Origin: Scilla litardierei
Lineage: Eukaryota; Streptophyta; Magnoliopsida; Asparagales; Asparagaceae
Direction: 5' to 3'
Assembly: GCA_030789695.1 (NCBI GenBank)
Contig: CM061141.1
Location: forward strand, 201,985,600 to 202,049,599
DNA: 64,000 nucleotides
How positions within the stretch are numbered: the stretch's first letter is position 1; each line of letters opens with the position of its first letter. Of the stretch, positions 30,584 through 43,346 are shown one piece after another. The notes below the pieces were generated by a model that saw nothing but the letters and a program-made list of their open reading frames with translations, did no database searches and was not told where the DNA came from. The translations under genes were made by a program, and so were the position numbers.

Positions 30584-33263
30584 CTCATACTAACAATAAT
30601 AACATCTATATAACCTTATACCCAAAACTCTCATACCTACTCATAAAGATTGCTAATCCTGTAACTCCGAACAACGTTCCTCAAATAATCCATCTTAATC
30701 CTTCTTTTCACTGGATAATGCCACGACTAATCTCACATCCTAACACTTACTATAGATCCATCACTGCTGTTCAAATTTCCAGCCCTAAGTTCTCATAAAA
30801 GAATAATAATCATCTTCTCTTACCATACCACTCCACTATACATCATCGCTCGATAACATCTTCAAATTTCTCAATCTCTTTTCAATATCAATCAATCGTT
30901 AAAATGATGTTCTAGTCAATCACCAATCCAAGACAAAAACTTTGTCTACATTATAACACTCTTCACAAATCAACAATCGTCGTGTCTTCAATACATTCTT
31001 GTCATATCTTCCCATAATTTTTATCCACCAAATAATTTGGACTATCAAGATCACATCACAACCTATCTACTATAACTAATCCCAAGCAATATTAAGTCCG
31101 ACACCTAACCATCCATTTATCTCAACGTGTCGTATCATTCTCAAAGCCTTCTCACGTCAACTCGATAACCAAGTCTTGACGCTTACAATGTTCTACTCAA
31201 TCTCATGATCATCCTAACTCATACCATACTCTGTAGCCATCCCTATTTACCATTCGTCTAAGCCTCAAGTCTGATAGTTCTCATCTTTACGCATATAATC
31301 TCATTCAACCAGAGTTCTCCATTGAGTCCGACACACTTCGGTTTTATAAATAAGTCTTGGACAGCTCATTCCTTTCCTCCGAAAGATATCTATATCCTAT
31401 TGTTCCAAAATCGGTTAATCATTGCTATAACAAATCTCATCTCTCCCTGAGCCTACCCGCAAACAAAATCCTACAACAATAATAGCTAGTCACAAAACTA
31501 TAACAACCATAACGTAACATTCCTAAATGGAAAGAGAGAAGAGAAAGAGAAACTTAAAACCAGTGACACTTTTTTTTAAACATTTGGAACAAAACGTGCG
31601 GGGTCGTGGTAATAGATGAGGGAGGATATGTGATTTGTGATCTTGTGAGCTAGTTTCAAAAACTTTAAAGATTTGGTTTAAAAGAAAAACAAAGTTTTGA
31701 TACAATCACATGCAGTTAAAGATAATCTATTCTATAATTGCGAAAAACTACGTCTAAGGAAATTGCCTGTTATGATCATATTCATACATGTATGAATACC
31801 GTCATTCAGACAACTTCAAGCATATCATGGTTAATACTGAATACACATTCGAGACACAAAAGGCAATCATCGGGATCCTAAAGAACACACACTCATACAG
31901 GTCTACGCACTCTACTATACTTATGCACCACGACGACATCACCTACCAAAAGACCTACTCCTAAACCGGAGATAACATAGACAACTACAAGGACTAATAT
32001 CTACGCAAAATAAAGGAAACAGAAACCAGAGGTGTAACAAAATAAATCGGAAAGGACGAGTTCATGTAAGGCGGGGCAATGAGATAATTGGTTGGATGGA
32101 ACGAAAAATATTCTTCAAAATAACTAGATTGATGATGGGAGAATTACGTGTGAAATATGGTATCATATACTTTTAAATATATATATATATTTATATACTT
32201 AAAAGTGAGCAGATGTAGCAAATTAAAATTTTGGAAAAAGTAAGACGAAAGAAGGATGGGTAGGGTGAGAAACGAGTGTTTTGCAAACGAGAATAAGTTT
32301 ACACAAGGATGTTGAAATGTGGTCATGAAGAGCATGGAACTGATATAATAATAATAAGGAAATAATTGGAGTTCCCTCTAGTTTAGAAAATATTTTTAAA
32401 AAAATGTACGGTAAGTGATTAGCAATAAAATTTTGTAGTTTAGAAAAGTAATATATATATATATATATTGGATTATAGAATTGACAACAAGGTTTAAAAC
32501 TGGAACGCGAAAGATGCCGATTTGAAAATAGGTACGGGATAGTAAAATGATTTTACGACCAGGGAGATTTTAAAATCAGTGAAAGAAGTTTAACTCAAAC
32601 GAAAAACAAAAAAAAAATTTTTAAATATAATATAGGGGTTTTTAAAGAATTTAAGCTGAGCGAAAAACTTAATATGGAATTTCGAAAATACTTTTAGGGG
32701 GAGCAGAATAGGCCAAGGAAGGGATTCGGAGGATCAACGATAATCGTCCGAAAACGATCACGTGAATCGGAAGAAAGGAAAAAAAAAGATCGCATGTTGG
32801 TTACACATAGGATAAGATGCAAGGGCTACGATGGGACCCTACGATCGATAACACAGTAGTGTAATGATCAGAGAGACGCTAGAAGTCAGGGGTCCTAATT
32901 ATCGGGTCATCTAAAGATCAGGATAACTCAGCTCTAAAACATCCTAAAGATCTAGACTATAATCAGGATCTAAGGGGGAGGTTCCTAAGAGGATTAAGGT
33001 TACTTTTTGCTGGGCCCGAAGTCGCTGGGCCCGAGCGAACGACTAAAAGAGAGGGGCTCCAGAAGTCTAACACGGTCAGAATCAAATGGGGATGCTAAGG
33101 TAGTCTAGGACGAGGACGACTAAATCTTAACCAAGGCGTTAGACTATCAAACTTGAGCGTCTATCTAAGTCTTCCTACCATCTAAGACAAGGAAAACCTA
33201 TATTTAGACTTGTACATGGATATTAAATGAATGCGGTACTCTTATTATTCCGAACTTTTGCAA
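30584..33263 (-). other. Non-coding internal domain of the LARD
   Basis: AT-rich without any recognisable protein. Scattered TA runs lie at 32177-32196 and 32450-32470. The primer-proximal ~600 bp (32690-33260) is the part shared with the truncated element at 3400-4009, suggesting that this section carries leader or packaging functions while the rest is filler. Confidence 0.7.
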
Positions 33264-33289
33264 GACCTGCATGGGCCACCACTAAAACC
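33264..33289 (-). other. Conserved primer-side leader of the LARD
   Basis: Beside the 5' LTR; it has the same GACCTGCATGGGCCACCAC and TAAAACC as at 62536-62561. Presumed primer-binding region; no tRNA match recognised. Confidence 0.6.
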
Positions 33290-36200
33290 TGTCACGCCCC
33301 GCTTCCCAAAACGAACGGAGGCGAAGCGTGACTAAGGCCTGCTTAGGCCAGAGCTGCGAAGCTCGGACCCAATAAGCGTCTGTAGGGGTACCATTTAAAA
33401 AAAATTTCAGGTTCTTGCATTTATAAAGTTCGAAACAACAGAAAGTACAGAAGGGAAGTTGCATTCATTAAATTAGAGATATAATATCCAACGAGTACGA
33501 AGACTAAAAAGGAAGCCTAAGCATGGCAACAAACTATCTAAAAGCAAACTAAAAACAGTAACCTCAGAAAGTGACGACTAAAAAAAACCTCAAGGTCTGG
33601 TCCTCGTCAGGCACGTACTCTGGGTCGACGTTCTCGGCTCCTCGTACTCCAGTGAGTCTGCCTCGTCCACGAACTCTGGCTGAACACCTGACGTACAGCA
33701 CCCAAGAGAAAGGAACTATACGTCAGGTAAAGTCTACAAGAAGGGTTAGACTTTACTGCAAGTGCACCAAACTTTAAACAACGGTTTACTGGTTGATTAG
33801 CATGCTGAGGTTCTATTACACAACAGTTTACTGGTTGATTAGCATGCTATGGTTGTAACTGAGTAACACAACAGGACGTAACGTAGCAGGAAAGTAAAAC
33901 AGGCAAGTAGTAGTCGTAGCGTGTGCTACCAACTACGGGACTAACCTACAGGTGTCAAGACAAGACGGGACGTATCGGGACAAGACGAGACAAGACAAGT
34001 GAGACACGAAAGGGTTCACGCCTTACGGTTCGAGGGGGATCAGACCCTCTCCCCATGCGCACGCCCAACCCAACCCCAAACCCAGGAAACTCAAGACAAG
34101 ATTTACAGGGATCATTTCCGCTAGGGAAACAGCCGAAACGCCCGAAGGCTGTTTGGGTAACAGGGATCACTTCCGCTAGGAAAGCATCCGAAACTCCCGA
34201 AGGCTTTTTGTGTAACAGGGATCACTTCCGCTAGGAAAGCATCCGAAACGCCCGAAGGCTTTTTGTGTAACAGGGATCACTTCCTCTAGGAAAGCATCCG
34301 AAACGCCCGAAGGCTTTTTGTGTAACAGGACACGACATGACAAGTGTAGGAAGTTGTTATTCTAGGGTGTCCACACGCACGCACACACATGATAGCCCTA
34401 CAATGTCAAAAGTTGTTGTTGTCAGGCTCAGACTTCGTCGTCAAGTATGAGCCGTCAGGAGTCGTCCCGGACGCCATCATTTCACGTCCAGTTCTATTTG
34501 TTCACAGTTAACAATTCTAACCAACTAGGGCCTAAGCACGGCCAAAAGTGCAAGTGGATACACTTGCATGCGGTGGCGAGTGTGTCATCCGTCCGGAGCG
34601 TCTCGTCTAGTCGTCGCGTCCGCGGTAGTCCGTCTGAAAAGGGGTCACGGCGACGGTGTCAGGTCGCGATTTTCAATAAATCCTATTTAGGTTCGTTTCT
34701 AGGTTGTCAGGACTACCCTAATTGTCAGAGTCACGTTTTGGTGTTTTTGTTCAGCCTAAATCGACCAGTACCCTATATGCACAGAAAATTGTCCGATGGT
34801 CGATTTTCTACAGTGACAACATTTTACTGGTGCGAAAAAGTAAATTTAATTGTAGTTGTCCAGTTTTAGTTTAGGGTTCAGTTTTGCTACGGTGGGGGTT
34901 TGCTACGAGTTAGGGGTCACCAACCTGGTCTGACGGTCACGTGTAGCTTTGACATCGGATCCGAAACAACGGATCGCGTCTTCCTCACTCTAGTTCCTCG
35001 ACTGCGAGTAGCGTAACTGGAAGTGGTCGTCGGGGTGTTCCGTTGATCGAATGAGGATGAGTCTACCTGCGAGATCGGATATCAAGCTAAGAGATCCCTA
35101 ACCAATAAATTTCTATTAACTAAACTTATAAAATCTTGATAACAGAATACCTGTAAACTGTGTCTATATTATATATGTAAATACACCTAACAGCCAATTC
35201 CGACAGCGAATATTTAACTCTCTAAGTTTAGCAAATAAATATCTTGCGAGTTCAACTTGTTAAAGAATGACCCCCCTTTGAGGCAAGAAGAACATAGCAA
35301 TAAAAGTTCTCCATTAATACATTGACGATGATGAGTTAAAAATTGTCCCACAGTTCTTTCATCTTTAGTTGAGATCACCATTTCTAACTTTGTAAAGGAT
35401 CAAATGATAACATGAAAGAAGTGATGAATACTAGACTCTCCATGTGAAATGTGTGAGTGGCTTGGTCAATAGAGCAAGGGTTCAATTTGACAGATGATCC
35501 TATTTACATTTAAATGCATACGGCACTGAGTAAGTATCATAAAGTGATAAACTTATAAAATTTGCACTGTAAGTTTCATGCATGGTGACACTGTCCATGC
35601 AAACAAGGTGGTAGAACGACTTACGCATGGATCACGTTGCCGTTACAAGCCGCGGCGACTTGGGGCTGTCATGGCCGACGTGCGGTATACGGTGACCGCG
35701 GCAGGGTGGATGACGGTCGGAGAAAGGGGGAGTCGGATGCGGCTGCGATCGGAGGGGGGGTTCTACCGGCGGTCAGGCGTGCGGAAAAAAGAACGACAGC
35801 AGGCAGCGGGGTCCACGGCGACGCAGACGAAGGGGGAGAGCCGTGAGGGGGGAGGACGCCGGAGGGAAGAGTGCGGGTTGATGGCCGGAGGAAGGTGATG
35901 GGGGTGTACGAGGAAGAGCGGGACAAGTCGGAGCACGGCCTGGGGAGTTGCGGCAGCTTGGGGAGATGCGGCAATAACGAAGAGGGGAGGGCTGCTTGCG
36001 TGGAAGAGGTAGAGAACAGAATACTGGGTTCTCAACCTTTGGGGGTTGCGTGCGGCTTAGAGAAAAGAGAGGCCTAGTCTAGGGTTTTAGGCAGGTTGAG
36101 GGGAGATGTACTGTGCGGCTGAGATTGGGTAGGCCTAGGTTTGCTTTTAAATAAGAAATAGGGGAGAGACCTCACGTGAGGAAAGAGATAAGGGGGGAGA

Positions 36201-36694
36201 GATCGGCATGGCCGTTGAGATCCCAAAGAATGGGTCCAGGGTTTAAAAAGTTTTGATTTGAAATACTCTGTTAATATTTTAAGTTAGAATTCCAAACACA
36301 ATCGTTTCTTCCCCCCTTTTCTATACTAAGATTATTATCACCAGTTTTAGAGATAGTGGGTTAGGTTAATAATTAATATTAAATTCATTTGAAAGAAATG
36401 AAACGCACATAAGAAATGAAACACACATCAGCACTCAGATTTTTTTTATATAAAAATAGTTTATAATAAAAAGGTTTTCAATAATCAATAGTGAGTTAAC
36501 GCAGATTGGTCCCTCGACGTCCAAAAATTACAAAGAAAGAACTGGGGCAAACGCGCCTCTGAGATGGTTGCGAAAACGAGGTTCGATCACGCGTCTGAGC
36601 TACGAAAGACGGTAATAAAAATCAAAAACGAAAAATACGCCCTCGAAACAACAATACGCGCTAAAAATACTCACGACCGGAAGTGGCCGTTACA
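33290..36694 (-). repeat. 5' LTR of the LARD (3405 bp)
   Basis: Four 55-bp units (about 34109-34329). It contains the GC-rich segment 35631-36023 missing from the other LTR. TATA-like CTTATTTAAA on the minus strand at 36147-36156. It ends GGCCGTTACA at 36694 followed by GTTAT. Confidence 0.93.
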
Positions 36695-36699
36695 GTTAT
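36695..36699. repeat. Target-site duplication GTTAT (right)
   Basis: Matches 27362-27366. Ty3/gypsy integrases generate 5-bp duplications, consistent with the element type. Confidence 0.93.
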
Positions 36700-37340
36700 G
36701 ATCAGCTCCAATAGAGATTCTTCACATTTTTGCACTGGTATGAAATGCAATAATGGCACTCGTAAGAAATTCTTCTGAGCATGGATACAAATGAGGATGC
36801 ACAGTTTCAGAGAAGATTGCGCAGTTTGAGAGCCGATACCTTGGTGGCACCTTCAGGCTGATGGCAATGTGAAGCATTCAAAAACATCGTGTGCTTCTTC
36901 TGAAGGAGCCAACACCATCGTTGATGATATCTGAAGTAGCAGACTGCATCTTTGATGCCCATATAAATGTGACGAATTCAATTTCAGCATCACGGCAATT
37001 GCCGCAAGTTTATTGGCTGGCCATCTTTGTGTGTCGTAGACGAAGCATTCAGTAGTAAGAACAAAAATTTAGCATGTAAAAGAAAATATAGTGCATAGGT
37101 ATAACCATATAGAACATTATCATCGAGAGGAGTAGTGGTTGACGATGTCTAGAGGGAAGTGAATCACTTTATATAGAAGAATTGGACTGGGTATGGTCCG
37201 CATGGATGAGGCTGAGACTACAGTTGGGTTACTGTGGGCTACAGAAATTGACGCTAACAAAATTGATTGCCTCTAAGAAAATTGCTCAAAGCGCAAAACG
37301 GGTAAAAATATGGCAGTTGTGCGAGTTGAGCAAATTATTT
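36700..37340. mobile_element. MULE-family copy 3, split by the LARD
   Basis: It starts TGATCAGCTCCAATAG directly after the target duplication (as at 40400), and continues with GACGAAGCATTCAGTAG, block B (37125-37235, TTTATATAGAAGAATTGG) and a terminal palindrome (TTGCTCAAAGCGCAAAACGG / CAGTTGTGCGAGTTGAGCAA, 37275-37335). No gene fragment recognised. Confidence 0.5.
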
Positions 37341-37424
37341 ATGTTTATACAATATTACTCATAAATCCATTTATAGCGATGTGAACACCTCAAATCAAAC
37401 AGCGTGACCCATGAGTATCAACAC

Positions 37425-39530
37425 ATATATATAAGTTGTCTTATTCTGGAAACAGTAAGATATGTGTTTCTTATCACAGTAATAAATGTCTGTACACCCA
37501 TCAGTCTGAATATTATTTAATTCTCCCCCAATTTTGTGTTTTCTTTATTATTGGGATTTTTTATTGAACGTTGTGCGCACTGAGGTAATTAATTATGGGA
37601 ATTTTGTATAGAACGTTGTGCGCGCAGAGTAATTATTCGTTACGACTGTTTTGCTCAACGCGCACAGCTGGGTGTATTTTGATCCGATGTGCGCGATGTA
37701 TTATATATGCAAACTGTATACCTTTTTAAATACCCCGCACAATCCGCACTAAGACGCAAATTTAAACAAATCAAAGAAATGTGAATATTTTTGCTATCTT
37801 ATTCTGTAAACTGTCGGATATGTGTTGTCTTATCACGTAAATGTCTATATACCCATCAATCAACTGCTCCGCATTATATTTGCATCAATTTTGATTTTTT
37901 TATCTGGCATGTCAGTCTGAACATTAATTAATTCTCCACCCAATTTTGTGTTTTCTTTATTATTGGGATTTCTTATTCAACGGTGTGCGCGCTGAAGATA
38001 TTAATTATGGGAATTTAGTATTGAAAGTTGTGCGCGCATGGTAATTATTCGTTACGACCGTTTTTCTCAACGCGCACAGCTGGGTGTATTTTGATCCGTT
38101 GTGCGCGCTGTATTATATGTCCAAAATGTATACAATTTAAAAACCCCGCACGGTGCGCACTAAAACTCAAATTTTAACAAATCAAAGAAATGTGAATATT
38201 TTTGCAGTCTTATTCTGTAAACTATCAGATATGTGTTGTCAAATCACTTAAATTTCCTTACACCCATCAATCAACTGCTGCCATTATATTTGCATCAATT
38301 TTGAATTTTTTTTCTTGCATGTCAGTATGAACAGTAATTAATCTACAAAAATTTTGTGTTTCTTCTTTATTATTCGGATTTTTTGTTGAACGTTGTGCGC
38401 GCTGAAGTTATTAATTATGGGGATTTTGTAATGAATGTTGTGCGCGCACAGTAAGTATTCATTACGACCATTATGCTGAACGCGGATAGCTGTGTATATT
38501 TTGTCCGTTGTGCCCGCTGTATTATATATTCTAAATGTATACCTTTTTATATACCTCGCACTAAGGGACAAATTTAAACAAATCAAAGAAATGTATATCT
38601 TTTTGCTGTCTTATTCTGCAAACAGTCGGATATGTGTTGTCTTATCAATTAAATGTATTGAACGTTGTGCGCGCAGATGTAATAAATTATGGGAATTATG
38701 GGAATTAAATGTATTGAACGTTGTGCGCGCAGAGGAATTATTCGTTACGACCGTTTTGCTCAACGCGCACAGCTGGGTGTATTTTGATCCGTTGTGCGCG
38801 CTGTATTATATTTTATAAATGTATACCTTTTTATATACCCCGCACTAAGAATCAAATTTTAACAAATCAAAGAGATGTAGATATTTTTGCTGTCTTATTC
38901 TGTAAACGGTCTGATATGTGTTGTCTTATCACTTAAATGTCTTTACACCATCAATCAACTGTTGCGCATCAGATTTGCTTCAATGGTAATTTTTTTTAAC
39001 TGGCCTGTCAGTCTGAAGTGACTCTGAACATTAATTAATTCTCCCCCAATTTTGTTTTCTTCTTTATTATTGGGATTTTATATTGAACGTTTTACGAGCT
39101 GAAGTTATTAATTATGGGGATTTTGTATTGAACGTTGTGGGCGCAGAGTAATTATTCGTAATGTCCACTTTGCTCAACGCGCACAGCTGGGTGTATTTTG
39201 ATCCGTTGTGTGCGCTGTATTATATCCAAAATGTATTTTTTTAACCAAATCAAAGAAATGTAGCTATTTTTGATGTCCTATTATGTAAACAGTAGGATAT
39301 GTGTTGTCTTATCACTTAAATGTCTTTACACCCATCAATCAACTGCTACGCATCAAATTTGCTTAAATTTTGATTTTTTAAATAATGTCAGACTGAACAT
39401 TATTTAATTCTCGCCCGATTTTGTGTTTCTTTTATATTTTGGGATTTTTTATTGAACGTTTTGCGCGCAGAGCAATTATTCGTTACGACCGTTTTGCTCA
39501 ACGCGCCCAGGTGGGTGTAATTTGATCAGT
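37425..39530. repeat. ~400-bp tandem repeats carrying the GTGCGCGC palindrome
   Basis: The phrase TTATTCTG(T/C/G)AAAC begins units at about 37441, 37799, 38210, 38611, 38895 and 39280 (spacing 358, 411, 401, 284, 385). Each unit has a poly-T stretch, TTATTGGGATTTT, ATTGAACGTTGTGCGCGC, a CGTTACGACCGTTTTGCTCA then ACGCGCACAGCTGG palindrome, TTGATCCGTTGTGCGCGCTG, and AAATCAAAGAAATGT. A stray single phrase at 41222 shows that another copy ended there. Function unknown. Confidence 0.88.
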
Positions 39531-39534
39531 GCTC

Positions 39535-41115
39535 GCAACCTTACCTTATGTTGCCCATATGACGGGATGATTAACTGTGGGTAATGGAGCATGTAATACA
39601 GTTTTGCTCAGCACACACAACGGTCATGGCATCTGACTGTTGTGTGCGATGGTCTATTGTGTTTAATTGCATACAGTTTGGCTCTGCGAGCAAAAGGGTC
39701 ACATCTACTTCCAGTTGTGTGATTTGAGTAATGGTTGATAACAAGATACTGTTTTTCTCATCGCGCACAGCGGTCAAACAAATCGATACGAACATTGTGC
39801 ATGCTAGTAACTGTGTGCACACGTAAATAGTTTATCACAACATATAGCATGAGCCTGTTGTGCGCCCTGTGGAATTTATAGTTTGGTGAACAGTGTTTGA
39901 TCAGAATATCTATGTCGGACATTGATTCAAGTAAGCATCAATGTATATATCACCTTATATCAATTTTGTATTTTCCTGTAATTGTATCAAATTAAATGAC
40001 ATAGTATTAAGGTCTGAATTCTAACAAACTACAGCATTATGCATTATACTGTACATAATGCATAAATGTTATTTATAGTTCGGTAAACAATTTTGCTCAG
40101 TAATATCAACGTCGGACATATATATCACCTATATCATTTTTGTATTGTCCTACAATTGTATCAAATAAAATGACATTGTATTAGGGTCTGAATTCCAAAA
40201 TACTACAACATTTATGCATTATTCTGTACATTACACAACAAAGTTGAAACTACAGCTAAACATTTTGCAACTTCCCAGTTTGGAACTGGTATGAAATTCA
40301 ATCACGGGAATATCCTAATGGTACATTGAATTCCACTATGCAAAACTGTTCACAGTGACAGAGTCATGCTGAACAGCTCAAGCAAGATGGCATTTATGAT
40401 CAGCTCCAATAGCACGCACCATCATCACTAGCATCCATATCGTCCATAACGGTATAAGTAGCCACTACTTTAACGAAGTTGGCTGATCTGGATTCTTCAG
40501 CGCATGCCACTGTATGCGTTGAAGAAGCATCAATTATGAACGATAAAAAGCATATTTAAGTAAAAAATAGGGTATAAAGACATGCATCTTTACGTTTAGG
40601 CACTGATATAAAAATATATCACGGTTGCTTCTTCTCGAAAGAATCCGCTGCTGTAGTAGAACATATGAAGGAGCAAATAACATCTTCCAGTACACGTCAA
40701 TTGCCGGTAGTATATTGTTCATCTTTATGTGTTGAAGACGAAGCAGTGATGAACAACGGGAAATATTTAGCATTGTGAAGAAAAGATAGTGTATGAAGTA
40801 GAAACAGATAGAATCAGTTAGAATACTATCATTAAGAAGTGCAGTGGTTGACAAGGTCTAGTGGGAAGAGAGGCTATTTATAGACGAATTAGACTGGCCC
40901 ATTGATGAGGACGATAGACTACAGTAGAGTCACTGTGCGTGATATTGTATTGGACATAAAGACGAGTGAATCTACAACATATTGTTTCAGCCAGATGATG
41001 TTCCCAAGAAGGTTTGGCCTTTACGGTGCGCGTTGAGCAAACTTGAAGGCCAATAACAAAATTGCTCAACACGCACAACGGGGAAAATAATGGCTGTTGT
41101 GCAAGATGAACAAAT
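39535..41115. mobile_element. MULE-family copy 4
   Basis: Palindrome words (39600-39900: CTCAGCACACACAACGG, GTTGTGTGCGATGG, CTCATCGCGCACAGCGG, CTGTTGTGCGCCCTG) are followed by two copies of block A (39965-40035 and 40140-40275), a middle with no recognised gene, block B (40835-40950) and a terminal palindrome (41020-41110: GTGCGCGTTGAGC, GCTCAACACGCACAACGGGG, GCTGTTGTGCAAGATGA). Same order as copies 1 and 2. Confidence 0.55.
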
Positions 41116-41684
41116 TATTTATGTTTGTACAATATTACTCATAATGGGACGTTACAAAATGGGACACCATCAAATCCAACAGCGTGACAGATGAGTATCA
41201 TTCACAAAGATATATGGTGTCTTATTCTGTAAACAGTACGATATGTGTTGTCTTTTCACTTATATGTATACTAGAAATTTCCTGTGCAAATTGTGCACGG
41301 AGCAAAATTAATTCCCCATGAACACGATAGCGGTTAACACGCGAAACGGGGAAGGAGAGGAAAGTGTGGGTGTGCGTGTCGTCAGCGTAGGGTGTGCGTG
41401 TCGTAAATACGGATGCCAAAAGGACATGACCTAAATACAAAAGGGGAAGGAGCATGTATCTACACCCATCTATTTGCTTCAATGTGGATATATTAAGACT
41501 TAAGTGCTAATGCTACCAATTTCAAAAAAGAAAAGCTTTTGTATTCTCCCAACTAATTTCTCTACAATGCTTTTGTGTATTCCCAACATATTTTCTCAAT
41601 CCAAGATATTTCCCCCCAAAACTTGACATGACACTGCCACATAGGACAAATTCAAAAGCTTTTCTCACTTGTAATATAGAATAG
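41116..41684. other. Spacer between MULE copies
   Basis: Contains one stray end of the ~400-bp repeat (41222), degenerate words (AATTGTGCACGGAGC, GGTTAACACGCGAAACGGGG) and GTGTGGGTGTGCGTGTCGT repeated around 41365-41405. No gene seen. Confidence 0.4.
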
Positions 41685-41900
41685 TTTGGCTCCGCGCGCA
41701 AAAAGGTCACAATTACGTGCAGTTGTGTGAACTGAGTAATTGTGGATAATCAGATACAGGTATGCTCACAGCCCGCACATCTGTCAAACACATTATGTGA
41801 CCGTTGTGCGCGCTGAGTAATTGTGTGCAAACGTAAATGTTTTATCACAACGTATATAAGGACGGTCACAATTTATGCCCGTTGTGCTCGCTGGGTAAAT
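41685..41900. repeat. Palindrome cluster, copy 5
   Basis: GGCTCCGCGCGCAAAAAGG / GCAGTTGTGTGAACTGAG, then GCTCACAGCCCGCACA / GACCGTTGTGCGCGCTGAG, then CGGTCACAA / GCCCGTTGTGCTCGCTGGG. Followed by block A at 41995-42110. Confidence 0.8.
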
Positions 41901-42225
41901 CATATAACGGTAAAAAGTTTTTACATAGGTAATTTCAATTTCGGACATTGATTCAAGTAAGCATCGATGTATATATCACATATATCAATTTCGTAATGTC
42001 ATGCAATTGTATCAAATTAAATGACAGTGTATTAAGGTCTGAATTCTATCATACTACAACATTTATACGTTACACTGTACATACCACAACAAATTTGAAA
42101 CTACATTTCGTACATAATGACATAAAACACCAAAGAATATCTACCCACAAACACTCTTCTCCATCGATGATCAAAAATACAATATAAGACAAGAGAAAGG
42201 CTTGTGCGCCAAAGGCCCGGCCACC

Positions 42226-42882
42226 TCAAAAACCTGGAGGCGGAGGCGGAGGCAGAGGTGGTGATGGTGGGGCAACAGTACGGATGTCTCTAGGAGAGGG
42301 CACCAGAGTCTCCATCTTCTCTTGTATGTTCGACATTATGAGCATCATAGTGTCGAAGTCTCTACGCAGAAGTGAGATCGCCAGATTGGTGTTGGAGAGA
42401 TGGGTTTCAATTTCTCCTAATCTACGAGTAAAGTTCATCGACTGATGGGAGGATGATGAAACAGCAGATGCGGGGCTTACATTGCCTATGAGTATATCCT
42501 TAAGATGACGTTGTTCATCTGTAAGTATAGAGACAGACGTAGTAAGCTCCTCGAGTTTGCTACGGAGGTTGTACAGAACAGAGTCCTGACGGCGAGACAT
42601 CCCAACCATAGAGAGGAGGCCGTTACTGTTGTCCTCGAGTGGGGCTTTTTCAGCCGGAGATGGAACTGATGAACCTGCATGTAAAGGAGGAAACCCAGGA
42701 GGAGGCAACAACACATTGTGTTCACCTTGAGTTGGACCAAGGGAAAGCGAATCACGCAGAATGGGTCTATTGGACGGGAACGATGAGGGAAGGGGATCAT
42801 CGTGTTCTGGTGACGGTGAATCATCATCACTAACTCCCCAAGGGTCAGACAAAGTCGACTCACGAGATCGTTTTGGCGGCAT
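42226..42882 (-). CDS. Unrecognised 218-aa protein: basic N-terminus, coiled coil, polyproline tail
   Basis: The frame is open from 43110, but a TATA-like TATATATATA on the minus strand (about 42995-43008) would place the transcription start downstream of the earlier ATGs, so I chose the ATG at 42882 (MPPKRSRES, nuclear-signal-like). After a Ser/Pro/Asp-rich region come two heptad-like helices (LYNLRSKLEEL...LTDEQ and LGEIETHLSNTNLAISLL...MSNIQEKMETL) and a C-terminal run of Pro ending GF. I do not recognise the family. It lies just after palindrome cluster and block A of copy 5, so it may be transposon-encoded or captured. The clean 218-codon frame with ordered low-complexity and helical parts argues for a real protein. 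Confidence 0.55.
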   Translation of the reverse strand: MPPKRSRESTLSDPWGVSDDDSPSPEHDDPLPSSFPSNRPILRDSLSLGPTQGEHNVLLPPPGFPPLHAGSSVPSPAEKAPLEDNSNGLLSMVGMSRRQDSVLYNLRSKLEELTTSVSILTDEQRHLKDILIGNVSPASAVSSSSHQSMNFTRRLGEIETHLSNTNLAISLLRRDFDTMMLIMSNIQEKMETLVPSPRDIRTVAPPSPPLPPPPPPGF

Positions 42883-43346
42883 GAAGAAACCCGAGTACGA
42901 AATGCGAGAGTGTTGAGATGAAGAAGAAAACGGAACGACAGACCAAAGGAAAGAGGAATGAAATTTTCCGCGAAACCCCTCGTCTACTGACTCCATATAT
43001 ATATAACGATTGGTTATTTTAATCTCAGCCGCTGGATTACATATGGAAGTGGAACTGACTAAAACGATCTCATCAGACGGCTGGGGTAAAGCATCCGTTC
43101 GGATGGGCAAAAAAAATCGTAATGAAGGGCTTACACAGAAACCGAGGTTCTACTTGACTCATTCTCCAGTTACCACACGTGAACATTGTTGAGAAGAAAG
43201 AAGAATCATTTACTGTCATCATTACGTACCTCCGAAATGAGATTGTACGAGATGGCGGTTGTACTTTCATCATTACGTGGCATACCGATTGCGTCTCGCA
43301 ACCGATCTATAAATATCTATTGTTTAGTAGCCACTGCACGTTCAGG
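42883..43346. other. Upstream region of the coiled-coil gene and divergent TATA box
   Basis: Between the gene and the 187-bp array. A leftward TATA run lies at about 42995-43008 and a rightward one (CTATAAATAT) at 43308-43317, about 300 bp apart. TCATCATTACGT occurs twice (about 43217 and 43269). Confidence 0.45.
43308..43317 (+). promoter_or_regulatory. TATA box immediately before the 187-bp array
   Basis: CTATAAATAT matches the plant TATA consensus and sits about 30 bp before the first repeat unit, so a start site would fall at the array edge and the array would be transcribed rightward. No transcript evidence is available. Confidence 0.45.

Larger units (their letters stand above)
27367..36694 (-). 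mobile_element. Complete non-coding LTR retrotransposon (LARD-type), related to the Ty3/gypsy element at 55138
   Basis: LTRs at 27367-30545 and 33290-36694 both run TGTCACG...GTTACA and are flanked by GTTAT duplications. The internal region (30546-33289, 2744 bp) has no gag or pol and no long frame. A polypurine tract (30546-30560), its hairpin and the primer-side leader (33264-33289) match the autonomous element at 55138-64000, so it could be mobilised in trans. LTR sequences are near-identical apart from copy-number and deletion differences, implying a recent insertion. Orientation (minus) is fixed by the polypurine tract lying beside the left LTR. Confidence 0.93.

Noticed and set aside
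35578..36077. GC-rich frames of about 100 codons
   Set aside because: Located in the LARD LTR segment missing from its partner LTR; no protein resemblance; multiple overlapping frames.
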